Source: Candidatus Aenigmatarchaeota archaeon (GTDB lineage Archaea; Aenigmatarchaeota; Aenigmatarchaeia; GW2011-AR5; JACRMX01). From it: DNA of 49,962 nucleotides. Below are positions 18,334-27,223 of the stretch, one piece after another; the first letter of the stretch is position 1, and every line of letters begins with the position of its first letter. The position numbers and the translations under genes were made by a program. The notes under the pieces were generated by a model. It was not told the DNA's origin and did not search any database. It worked only from the letters and a program-made list of their open reading frames with translations. The DNA is taken from NCBI GenBank assembly GCA_018304635.1, contig JAGVVW010000003.1:1-49962 (forward strand). The letters run 5' to 3'.

Positions 18334-19848
18334 ATGGTAAAAAAGAATATAGAACTGCTGCCAGAAAGACTAAAAATGGAGCCATGTCCTATCGGAAAAA
18401 ATGGATTTTGCTGCAAAACATGTTTAATGGGACCATGCAGAATTATGAGTCATAATCAAAAAGGTGTATGCGGCGCATCACAGGATCTGGTTGCAGCACG
18501 TAACATTCTAAGATTTACTGCTGGCGGAACAGCTGCGCATTGCGGTCATAGTTATCATTTACTAAAATATCTTGGGAAAAAATACTCTAAGAATTATATA
18601 AAACACAAAGCTCCTCCATATCTTTACAAGCTTTGGAAAGAGCTTGATATTGTTCCGGAAATAACACTTGAGCATTTCAAAGATATATCCGAAGCAATGC
18701 ATGTTTCAACAATGGGTGTTAATGCAGATTATCAGGATGTTCTCAAGTGGTGCATGAGACTCGGTATAATAGACGGTTATTATGGTTTATATCTTGCGAC
18801 AGAACTGGAAGATAAAAAGTTCGGAAAACCGAAAATCAGGAAAGGTGAAATGGACCTTTCGTGTATTGATCCAAAAAAAATTAATATAGCTGTTCACGGA
18901 CATGAGCCAATGCTTGCTGAGGCGCTTGTGATTGAGGTGAAAAAACATAATAATATTAATTTAGTTGGAGTTTGCTGCACTGGTGCTGCGCTTCTTAGCC
19001 GTCATGGTATACCAATTGCAGCACATTTTGTATTACAGGAAAATGTTATTACTACAGGCATAATAGATGCAATGGTAGTTGATACCCAGTGTATTATGCC
19101 ATCACTCTCAGACTTATGTGATTGTTATCATACAAAGCTTATCACTACCAATGAGATCGCAAGAATACCCAATGCATTGCATATGCCAGTAACAAACCTG
19201 CACAGTGCACGGGTTGCTGCCAGGAATATTATCAAGGAGGCTGTGGCTAATAAAAATCATAGAGGAAAGAATATAAATATTCAGAGTGAAAGAAAGCGTG
19301 TTGTAATAGGTTTTACTGAAGATAATATCGATACAAACAAGCTTGCAGACATGATACAGTCCAAAAATATAAAAGGTATTATAGCTGTGATAGGATGCGT
19401 AAATCCAAGAGTTGATTGTGATGCATGGATAAAAACATTTGAGCGCCTGAGTAAAGATTATATCATTTTTACAACGGGGTGTGTGGCATTTGAATTTGGC
19501 AGTCGTGGTTTACTGGATGGTGAACGATTTTTTCATTTAGGATCATGTGTCAACAACGCACGAATCGCAGAGATATTCAAGCGCATTGCTGATAAATTTA
19601 ACAAGAAAATCACTGATATGCTGTTTCTGGTTTCGTGTCCTATGCCTATGAGCGAGAAATCGATCGCCATAGGATTTTTCTTCGCAAGCCTTGGAGTTGA
19701 TGTACATTATGGCTATCCGTTTCTTATAAGCTCGGATACACACGTATCTGGTTTTTTGGAAAATGTACTAAAGAATAAATTCAAAAGCAGGGTGTTTATG
19801 GATGTTGACCCGGAATCATTTTATAGAAAAATTGCTTTCGTTATTTAA
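18334..19848 (+). CDS. compact Ni-dependent carbon-monoxide dehydrogenase (CooS-like)
   Basis: FeS motif CPIGKNGFCCKTCLMGPCRI...GVCGA; AAHCGHSYH; HGHEP; GVCCTGAALLSRHG; VDTQCIMP; VIGCVNPR; FTTGC; HLGSCVNNARIAEI; MPMSEKSIAIG. Confidence 0.85.
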   Translation: MVKKNIELLPERLKMEPCPIGKNGFCCKTCLMGPCRIMSHNQKGVCGASQDLVAARNILRFTAGGTAAHCGHSYHLLKYLGKKYSKNYIKHKAPPYLYKLWKELDIVPEITLEHFKDISEAMHVSTMGVNADYQDVLKWCMRLGIIDGYYGLYLATELEDKKFGKPKIRKGEMDLSCIDPKKINIAVHGHEPMLAEALVIEVKKHNNINLVGVCCTGAALLSRHGIPIAAHFVLQENVITTGIIDAMVVDTQCIMPSLSDLCDCYHTKLITTNEIARIPNALHMPVTNLHSARVAARNIIKEAVANKNHRGKNINIQSERKRVVIGFTEDNIDTNKLADMIQSKNIKGIIAVIGCVNPRVDCDAWIKTFERLSKDYIIFTTGCVAFEFGSRGLLDGERFFHLGSCVNNARIAEIFKRIADKFNKKITDMLFLVSCPMPMSEKSIAIGFFFASLGVDVHYGYPFLISSDTHVSGFLENVLKNKFKSRVFMDVDPESFYRKIAFVI

Positions 19849-19886
19849 ATCTTCAGCACATTATTTTATCACAGTAATCCATAGTT

Positions 19887-21293
19887 ATGGTGATTCGTAT
19901 GAAAGAAAAACTTCAGAAAATAAATAATTATGAATGGATCATTCCGAAATCAGCGCGAACAGGAATGAATGCTGATGCCAAAATTATAGCTTCTGAAACA
20001 ATGCTGAAATCTATTGAAGATGAAGCTGTGCAGCAGCTGACAAATGTAGCTATGCTGCCGGGTGTTATTAATCCTGTTGTCGGTTTGCCTGACATGCACT
20101 GGGGTTATGGCCTGCCAATGGGTGCTGTTGGTGCATTTGATGCTGAAAAAGGAATAATATCGTCTGGTTTGTGCGGTTTTGACATCAACTGCGGCATTAA
20201 TCTTATACGGACAAACCTCACTGTTAAAGATATTGAACAGAAAAAAAAGGAACTGATAGATGCATTGTACAATAAGGTTCCTGTTGGAGTCGGAAGCAAG
20301 GGGAAATTGAGATTATCTTCTTCAGAATTAGATGAAGTTTTAATAAAAGGTTCTGCATGGGCTGTTAAAAATGGTTATGGTACTGCTGAAGACCTGAAAG
20401 CTACAGAAGAAGGTGGCTATATGGAAGGTGCTGACCCTTCCAAAGTTTCAGATACAGCAAAACAGAGAGGGGTTCCACAACTTGGAACATTAGGTGCTGG
20501 AAATCATTTTTTAGAGGTTCAGGGTGTTACTGATATATTTGATGCAAGTTGGGGTGTTGAAAAAAAAGACCAGATTATGATAATGATTCACTGCGGCTCC
20601 CGCGGTCTGGGCCATCAGGTTGCCACGGATTATCTGAAAATTCAGGAACAGGCTGTCAGAAAATATAACATCAAAATACCCGACAGACAATTAGCATGTG
20701 CACCTGCAACATCAAAAGAAGGACAGGATTTCTTTGCTGCAATGAAATGTGCTGTAAATTATTCTTTTGCGAACCGCCAGGTTATGACACATTGGGTAAG
20801 AGAGGTTTTTGAAAATGTTTTTAAGAAAACATGGAAGGATATGAATATGCACACTGTTTATGGTATATGCCATAATATTGTAAAATTAGAAGAGCATACA
20901 ATTAACGGAGAAAAAAAGAAAGTTTATGTTCATAGGAAAGGAGCTACAAGAAGTTTTCCTGATTTGCCTGTATTAATAGCAGGTTCAATGGGTACATCTT
21001 CGTATTTATTGAAAGGAACTGAAAAAGCTCTTCAACTCTCTTTTGGTAGCTCAGCGCACGGAGCTGGAAGAACAATGTCCCGTGAGCGTGCGATCAAAGA
21101 GCACAAAGGCGAGCATGTCCAAAGAGATCTTGCACAAAAAGGAATATTAGCAAAAGCACCTAAATTTATAAGCCTGGCAGAAGAAGCACCAAGAGCATAC
21201 AAAGACATAGAAACTGTTATTGAAACTGTGCATAATTCAGGAATTTCAACAAAGGTTGCGAGAATGAGGCCACTTGGTGTTATTAAGGGATAG
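19887..21293 (+). CDS. rtcB: RtcB RNA-splicing ligase, no intein
   Basis: LPDMHWGYGLPMGAV, GFDINCGINL, LGAGNHFLEVQ, IHCGSRGLGHQ, SSAHGAGR. Confidence 0.95.
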   Translation: MVIRMKEKLQKINNYEWIIPKSARTGMNADAKIIASETMLKSIEDEAVQQLTNVAMLPGVINPVVGLPDMHWGYGLPMGAVGAFDAEKGIISSGLCGFDINCGINLIRTNLTVKDIEQKKKELIDALYNKVPVGVGSKGKLRLSSSELDEVLIKGSAWAVKNGYGTAEDLKATEEGGYMEGADPSKVSDTAKQRGVPQLGTLGAGNHFLEVQGVTDIFDASWGVEKKDQIMIMIHCGSRGLGHQVATDYLKIQEQAVRKYNIKIPDRQLACAPATSKEGQDFFAAMKCAVNYSFANRQVMTHWVREVFENVFKKTWKDMNMHTVYGICHNIVKLEEHTINGEKKKVYVHRKGATRSFPDLPVLIAGSMGTSSYLLKGTEKALQLSFGSSAHGAGRTMSRERAIKEHKGEHVQRDLAQKGILAKAPKFISLAEEAPRAYKDIETVIETVHNSGISTKVARMRPLGVIKG

Positions 21294-21725
21294 ACAGGGA
21301 ATAAAACTAAATGGGAATATGTGGGAAATAAGTGGAGATCGTCGGGTGTTATTAAAGGAATAAATAATTTTGTGCTGTAAATAATTAAGGTGATGCATAT
21401 GAGTATTTTTGATGAGTTTAGAGAAGGAGCAGAACAAAATAATACAGATTCAGGATTTGGAAAATGAACATCCGGAAGCTGCTACAATCATAGCCAATAA
21501 AATTAGATCGGGTTATGGTGAATTGATTAGATATCTAAAAGGTGCTGGCTATATGTGAAAATAAGTCTTGTGGATTTTTTCATCTTTTTTATTCATTGAA
21601 AATAGGGTAATATGCGAATCGAAGATTTGCCAAAGTCTATAAAAAAGAATAATATGCTATGAAATCGCTATATGTTTTTTCTTTTGGCAACTTACATTTT
21701 CTTTTTTACAAAAAATAAAAGGCAG

Positions 21726-23132
21726 CTAGCGCCAGAAAGGACGTGGTGTTGCTATTCCTAAAACATCAGCACCCAGATTAGAACTTATCTGCCCGGCATA
21801 TTCAAATGTTCCATTACCTAAACCACGAGCCCAATATGCACTGTTTCTGTTATATGTTACATAAACCATGTCAAGCTTTCCATCCATATTAAAATCAAAA
21901 ACATCAAGTGCATTCACCCTACTCAGACTGCTATCTGAATAAACAATCACAGGCTGGTCAAAATCATTGTCTGTATTCTTAAAAAACAATATCTGCGGAT
22001 TATCAGTATTGGAAGGGTTTGTGATTATATCAAAAAACCCGTCATTGTTGAAATCTCCCGTAGCAACACCATATGATTCTGCACTTGAAACAGCAATTAT
22101 ATGGCCGCTGTTATCAAAGTTTCCATGACAATCTCCTTCAAACCATCCGATTCTGCCATCATTGTAAGCATCAGCTACAATATCTTTGCAGCCATCATTA
22201 TTAAAATCAGCTGCATCTTTACCCATTCCAGTAACACCACCTGCAGGAGAAAATATCTTTTGTTCGAATGTCCTGTTCTTATTGTTCAGAAATACATTAT
22301 AAATATTATTGTTTCCGGAAACAACAAAATCCATATATCCGTTATTGTCAAAATCAGCTGTTGCCATATCCATTATTCTCGGAAGAATTGTCTTTCCCGG
22401 AACTGATGGAACAGAAACATCTATGTTTCCTATTAAAACACCGGGTTCATACGGTATTCCGTTGCTGTAAAATATATAAATTTTTCCAATACCATCTTGT
22501 ATATCTCCTCCGACAAAATCATTGTCCCCATCATTATCAAAATCAGCCATTGAGTTTCCCCATGAACCTGTTCCGGATTTATCTTCAACAAATATTGGCG
22601 AACCAAATGTTCCATTGGCAAGCTCAATAACATACCATTTGGCAAGCCTGTCAGATGTTACAACAAAAAACCTTTCTTTTTTGTAAATACTGGCAGACCC
22701 GCTGATACTTGGGTCTGAAGCACTGAAAACACGCAATCCACCGGGAGTGCTGACTGATACTTCATTTACAAAACGTATTCCTCCATATGGATTATTCATG
22801 GATATTGGAGCACTAAATCCTCCAACACCCGGTGATAGTGTCAGATTAAAGCCGTTCGTTTCATTAGTGAAAGAAATGAGTTTATTATCCAGATAAAAAT
22901 AGATATCTGTCAGGTTCGTTGAACCACAATTACGGAGATAAATTTTATTTCCATTCATGCCTTCAATCCTGACACATTCTGTGATTTTCTCAATTTCTGA
23001 AACCATAGCTGTTTTGGATTTTGTTCCAAGTATATCCATTACATCAGTCATAAACCTGAATGATAATGCTGCCAGAACGCAAACTAAAACTATGATAAGT
23101 ATAAGTGATATCACAGGAGTAATGCCTTTCAT
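21726..23132 (-). CDS. pilin-like N-terminus fused to FG-GAP/VCBS beta-propeller repeats (surface or secreted)
   Basis: Internal start MKGITPVISLILIIVLV; repeated FDNDGDNDFVGG/DFNNDGCKDIVA/DFNNDGFFDIIT/DFNMDGKLDMVY motifs. Confidence 0.85.
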   Translation of the reverse strand: MKGITPVISLILIIVLVCVLAALSFRFMTDVMDILGTKSKTAMVSEIEKITECVRIEGMNGNKIYLRNCGSTNLTDIYFYLDNKLISFTNETNGFNLTLSPGVGGFSAPISMNNPYGGIRFVNEVSVSTPGGLRVFSASDPSISGSASIYKKERFFVVTSDRLAKWYVIELANGTFGSPIFVEDKSGTGSWGNSMADFDNDGDNDFVGGDIQDGIGKIYIFYSNGIPYEPGVLIGNIDVSVPSVPGKTILPRIMDMATADFDNNGYMDFVVSGNNNIYNVFLNNKNRTFEQKIFSPAGGVTGMGKDAADFNNDGCKDIVADAYNDGRIGWFEGDCHGNFDNSGHIIAVSSAESYGVATGDFNNDGFFDIITNPSNTDNPQILFFKNTDNDFDQPVIVYSDSSLSRVNALDVFDFNMDGKLDMVYVTYNRNSAYWARGLGNGTFEYAGQISSNLGADVLGIATPRPFWR

Positions 23133-23226
23133 GATAAATATATCGCCGGTGGGGGTATATAATATATTTTTCGTCAACATTTTTGCATAGTTATTGATTT
23201 CAAATCTTGCAAAAAGGTTGTTTGGC

Positions 23227-23412
23227 AGCTTTAAATTTTAATTTTTTCGAAATCTCTGACAAGATTTCGAGATTTCGGAAATTTAGAAATTTATCAAAAA
23301 TTTCCAAAACTCCAAAAAGGATTACACTTTTTTTCTTTTAATTTCGGCAATTTCATTGCATATATGATAATATTTTTCCGTTAACGCTTTTTGGTAGCTT
23401 TAAATTTTAATT
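23227..23412. repeat. direct repeat AGCTTTAAATTTTAATT...CTCCAAAAAGG; first copy interrupted by a 66-nt palindromic insert
   Basis: 23227-23243 plus 23310-23320 are contiguous in the second copy (23396-23423). Insert 23244-23309 contains CGAAATC..GATTTCG and GGAAATTT..AAATTTCC. Confidence 0.65.
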
Positions 23413-23428
23413 CTCCAAAAAGGGTTAT

Positions 23429-24652
23429 ATGGAGCTCACAGAAAAACTCGAGAAATTAATGGAATACCCCATATGCGATCACTGTCTCGGTCGCCAGTTT
23501 GGTCAGCTGCTTCATGGCTATACAAATAAAGAAAGGGGGAAAATACTAAGAGCAGTAGCTGCAATGATTCTGGATACAGGTGAAAAGGAATTGAAAATGT
23601 ATAATTTTCCTGATTTCAAATTCCACCACCAGGAACTAAGCCAAAACACAGAAAAATCAGACACGCAAGAAAAATGCAGTGTATGTGATGACATATTTGA
23701 TAATCTCAGCATTTGGATAGATAAAATTAAAAAAATTGATCTTGAATACAAAACATTCCTGATCGGCACAAAACTTTCTTTTGATCTGATTCGAAAAGAA
23801 GAAAATACATGGGATCGTGTTGGAATTGACTGGTGTGAACCACTCAAGGCAGAAATAAACCGTGAGGTAGGAAAGCTGGTTGAGAAAACAACAGGCAAGA
23901 AATTCGAACTCAAAAATCCCGATATTAATTTCATTCTTGATATGAAAAATAACAAGCTGGAAGTTATAATAAATCCGCTTTTCATTTACGGCGAATATCA
24001 GAAACTGAAGCGTGGAATTCCCCAGACAAAATGGCCTGAAAACAGGGATGGGATTAAGCTCTATAAAACCAGTGTTGAAGAAATTATTGCAAAGCCTATA
24101 ATGAAATTTACAAAAGGAAAAGGCCATAAATTCCACGGTCTCGGCAGAGAAGATATTGATGCCCGGTGCTTTGGATGGCGGCCTTTTGTTCTTGAAATCC
24201 TTGAGCCGAAAAAAAGACTCATTAATTTAAAAAACGTCAAAATCCCAAAATCTGTACATGTAAGAAATATGAGGTTCAGTGATACAAATGAAGTTACCCG
24301 GATAAAAGAAAAGCGTTCAGAAAAAACATATGAAGCTGAAGTTATACTTGACAAGCCAATTGAAAAAAAGGATCTGGAAAAGCTTAAGCTTCTAATCGGT
24401 GAAATTTATCAGCGCACACCAAATCGGGTGCTTCATCGACGCGGTGATCTGAAAAGAAAGAGAAAACTCATTTCCCTGAAAACCATATTTATCAACAGCA
24501 AAAAATTCAGGTTTATTGTGCGCGGCGAAGCCGGGCTTTATATCAAGGAACTGATAAATGGCGATAATGGAAGAACAAGGCCGAGTGTTTCGGAAATCTT
24601 AAACAGGAAAGCAATATGTAAAAATCTGGATGTCGTCGGGATACATGTGTAA
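23429..24652 (+). CDS. pus10: tRNA pseudouridine synthase Pus10
   Basis: N-terminal CDHCLGRQFGQLLHG; EDIDARCFGWRPFVLEI catalytic D motif; C-terminal GLYIKELINGDNGRTRPSVSEI. Confidence 0.95.
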   Translation: MELTEKLEKLMEYPICDHCLGRQFGQLLHGYTNKERGKILRAVAAMILDTGEKELKMYNFPDFKFHHQELSQNTEKSDTQEKCSVCDDIFDNLSIWIDKIKKIDLEYKTFLIGTKLSFDLIRKEENTWDRVGIDWCEPLKAEINREVGKLVEKTTGKKFELKNPDINFILDMKNNKLEVIINPLFIYGEYQKLKRGIPQTKWPENRDGIKLYKTSVEEIIAKPIMKFTKGKGHKFHGLGREDIDARCFGWRPFVLEILEPKKRLINLKNVKIPKSVHVRNMRFSDTNEVTRIKEKRSEKTYEAEVILDKPIEKKDLEKLKLLIGEIYQRTPNRVLHRRGDLKRKRKLISLKTIFINSKKFRFIVRGEAGLYIKELINGDNGRTRPSVSEILNRKAICKNLDVVGIHV

Positions 24653-24692
24653 AAAAATGTTTTGAAATCTTTATTAATAATATACTTAACTA

Positions 24693-24915
24693 ATGAAAAA
24701 GAGGATAACACCCGTAATCGCAATAATACTGCTTCTTGTGATTACAGGAATTTTCCAAAACAGGTGTTGTTTCAAATGAAGATGGCTCATTGATAGGTCG
24801 TGATAGAACATTGGGATCATATAGATTCAAGGGAATTATAGATGAAGTTGCTATATATAATCGGGATCTGCAATCAGATGAAATAACAAATCACTATAAT
24901 ATAAATAAATGTTAA
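24693..24915 (+). pseudogene. pilin-signal/LamG deletion pseudogene
   Basis: MKKRITPVIAIILLLVITGIF then stop. The other frame continues GVVSNEDGSLIGRDRTLGSYRFKGIIDEVAIYNRDLQSDEITNHYNINKC*, a LamG-type C-terminus. Confidence 0.7.
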
Positions 24916-24949
24916 TTTTATGATGAGATAATTATAAATATTGAAGCTG

Positions 24950-25207
24950 TCACTTCTCTTCCTTTCTCAGCCCGTAAACAAATAATTTTATCAGTACAAA
25001 CCCAATAATGGTGCCGAACAAAGTGAAAATATAATACGGTGCACGCGAAGTAAAGATAAATTTCAGATGAATCGGCCACGTATAGAAACTCTGATGTATG
25101 TCAAAAAAGAACACTATAAAAAATGATAAAACAAGGGAGATAAAAATAAAAATAACATCTGCTGCAAGCTCGTCTTTCGTAATACGAGACTTTCTCATAT
25201 GTTTCAT
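24950..25207 (-). CDS. small membrane protein (2 TM)
   Basis: Hydrophobic segments VIFIFISLVLSFFIVFFF and YIFTLFGTIIGFVLIKLFVYGL. Confidence 0.55.
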   Translation of the reverse strand: MKHMRKSRITKDELAADVIFIFISLVLSFFIVFFFDIHQSFYTWPIHLKFIFTSRAPYYIFTLFGTIIGFVLIKLFVYGLRKEEK

Positions 25208-25251
25208 ATTTTCAATTTAATTTTGCTGAATATAAAACTTTTGCAAAAGGG

Positions 25252-25407
25252 CTACTTTGAGGAAAGCTTTTTCTCTTTTACATATTTCCACAAAAGTTTT
25301 GTCATCTGACTTGGTGGAATTGGCTTACTCCCGAAAACCTGTTCCACTGTTTCTTTTCTTCCTGCAAAATTTATTGTATAACCGCCAAAAGCTGGTTTAC
25401 CTGCCAT
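25252..25407 (-). CDS. 51-aa SWIB-like small protein (MAGKPAFGGYTINFAGRKETVEQVFGSKPIPPSQMTKLLWKYVKEKKLSSK)
   Basis: VFGSKPIPPSQMTKLLWKYVKEKKL resembles the SWIB helix motif (LWxYIKxxxLQ); not in the ORF track. Confidence 0.55.
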   Translation of the reverse strand: MAGKPAFGGYTINFAGRKETVEQVFGSKPIPPSQMTKLLWKYVKEKKLSSK

Positions 25408-25529
25408 ATATACACCTCCATATGATATTTAGCATAATTATTAGTTGATATTGCCTATTTAAAGAAGAGGTGTTTTTTGGTTGCTTTTAAATATATTAAA
25501 GTTTTAAATTACATATCACATCAATATTT

Positions 25530-25790
25530 GTGGTTTATATGGAACGAAAAACAATAATACTTTTTTCAGTAATAGGCGCCTTGATAGGTTACATCAGCGC
25601 TTTGATAAATAATCCGCCTATTTCTGCATTGTTAGCAATTATAATAGTTGTAGTTTTATATATAGGTATAAAAAGTATCATGAAAATAAAACAAGATTGG
25701 AAATGGTGGATTGGAAACGGAATATTCACATATTTCGTGGTATGGTTCGTTGTCTGGACTATATTTTATAACTTGCGTCTTTTCGGGTGA
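25530..25790 (+). CDS. small membrane protein
   Basis: About 3 hydrophobic helices; ends 4 nt before aspS. Confidence 0.5.
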   Translation: MVYMERKTIILFSVIGALIGYISALINNPPISALLAIIIVVVLYIGIKSIMKIKQDWKWWIGNGIFTYFVVWFVVWTIFYNLRLFG

Positions 25791-25794
25791 TTGA

Positions 25795-27087
25795 ATGCTG
25801 AAAAGCCACAGCACTAATGAAATAAAGCCCGGTGAAAACACCAAGCTGGCTGGCTGGGTTGAAGATGTGCGCGATTTAGGGAAGATCGCATTCATAATAT
25901 TGCGAGATTCATACGGTAGCAGTCAGATCCTGCTGAAAAAAGACAATAAACTTATTGAAAAAGCCCGCGAGCTTCGAAGGGGTTTTGTTATAACTGTTTC
26001 TGGCATTGCGGTGGAAAACAAACAAGCACCTAATGGCATTGAAATAATGCCTGATAAAATTGAAATATTATCACGTGCGGAACCTTTGCCAATTGATGCT
26101 TCACCAAAAGTCAAAACAAGCCTTGACAAAAGACTGGATTTTCGGCCAGTTGATTTAAGAACGCCAAAAAATGCGGCAATATTTAAAATTCAATCTGAGT
26201 TGTTGCGTGGATTTCAGAAGTATCTTGATAAAAACAATTTTGTTCAGGTATTTACTCCATCTATAATGGGTGTTGCTTCTGAAAGCGGTTCAGATGTTTT
26301 TCCAATTGTTTACTATGACAAGGAAGCATTTTTGCGACAGGACCCACAACTACACAGGCAACTAACAATTCTTGGTGGATTTGAAAAAATATATGATATT
26401 GGCCCTTCATGGCGTGCTGAACCATCACATACAGTACGACATCTTTGTGAGCATAGAGTTTGTGCAGCTGAAATAGCTTTTATTGAAGATGAAACAGACA
26501 TTATAAAATTAGAGGAGCAAATGGTAATTTCAATGATGAAACATATAAACAAAGAATGCAAAAAAGAACTGGATATTTTCAATATTAAGATCAATATTCC
26601 TGATAAGTTTCCTGTTCTGGAATTCCCGAAAATTTATGATATTCTGAAAAAAATGGGCAAGCCTGTACAATTCGGTGAAGAATGCGACACAGAAGCTGAA
26701 AAGCTTTTGACTGAATATACGAAAAAGAAATATAATAGTGACTTTTTTTTCATAAACAGGTTTCCTTTTGGTGTCAAGCCATTCTATGTTATGCGATTTG
26801 ACAATGATCCGATATGGGCACGAAGCACTGACCTGATATACAAAGGAACTGAAATGAGTTCAGGCGGCCAGAGGGAGCACAGGCATGACAAGCTTATCGC
26901 ACAGGCAAAAGAAAAAAACATGAGCCAATCAAGCGTGGAGTGGTTCACTAAATTCTTCAGATACGGAGCACCGCCTCATGGAGGATTTGCAATTGGTATC
27001 GAGCGGTTGACAATGAAAATACTCGAACTGGAAAATATCAGGGAAGCAGTATTGTTCCCGAGGGATGTGGAAAGAATTGTGCCGTAA
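25795..27087 (+). CDS. aspS: aspartyl-tRNA synthetase (archaeal type)
   Basis: OB-fold N-terminus GWVEDVRDLGKIAFIILRD; FLRQDPQLHRQ; IGPSWRAEPSHTVRHL; GFAIGIERLTMKIL. Confidence 0.96.
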   Translation: MLKSHSTNEIKPGENTKLAGWVEDVRDLGKIAFIILRDSYGSSQILLKKDNKLIEKARELRRGFVITVSGIAVENKQAPNGIEIMPDKIEILSRAEPLPIDASPKVKTSLDKRLDFRPVDLRTPKNAAIFKIQSELLRGFQKYLDKNNFVQVFTPSIMGVASESGSDVFPIVYYDKEAFLRQDPQLHRQLTILGGFEKIYDIGPSWRAEPSHTVRHLCEHRVCAAEIAFIEDETDIIKLEEQMVISMMKHINKECKKELDIFNIKINIPDKFPVLEFPKIYDILKKMGKPVQFGEECDTEAEKLLTEYTKKKYNSDFFFINRFPFGVKPFYVMRFDNDPIWARSTDLIYKGTEMSSGGQREHRHDKLIAQAKEKNMSQSSVEWFTKFFRYGAPPHGGFAIGIERLTMKILELENIREAVLFPRDVERIVP

Positions 27088-27196
27088 AGCCCTTTTCTTT
27101 TTTAGAAGGTGTCGGAAAAAAGTTACATGATATTTTGCTGTTGGCGAGCCTCCTGAATTTACAAATTGTATAAAAAAGCAGGCAGGGTATCATCAT

Positions 27197-27223
27197 TTTG
27201 GAAATTTCCGATAAATTTCCAAA
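27197..27223. terminator. perfect 11-bp hairpin TTTGGAAATTT-ccgat-AAATTTCCAAA between convergent aspS and argS
   Basis: Exact inverted repeat in the convergent intergenic gap. Confidence 0.55.

Noticed and set aside
19887-21293. Intein in rtcB
   Set aside because: The ORF is a standard-length contiguous RtcB with motifs in order; no insertion.
22101-22630. 101- and 120-aa plus-strand ORFs
   Set aside because: Antisense to the FG-GAP repeat gene; repeat-derived shadow frames.
23518-24354. Three long minus-strand ORFs (155, 159 and 97 aa)
   Set aside because: Antisense to the confident pus10; shadow ORFs in AT-rich DNA.
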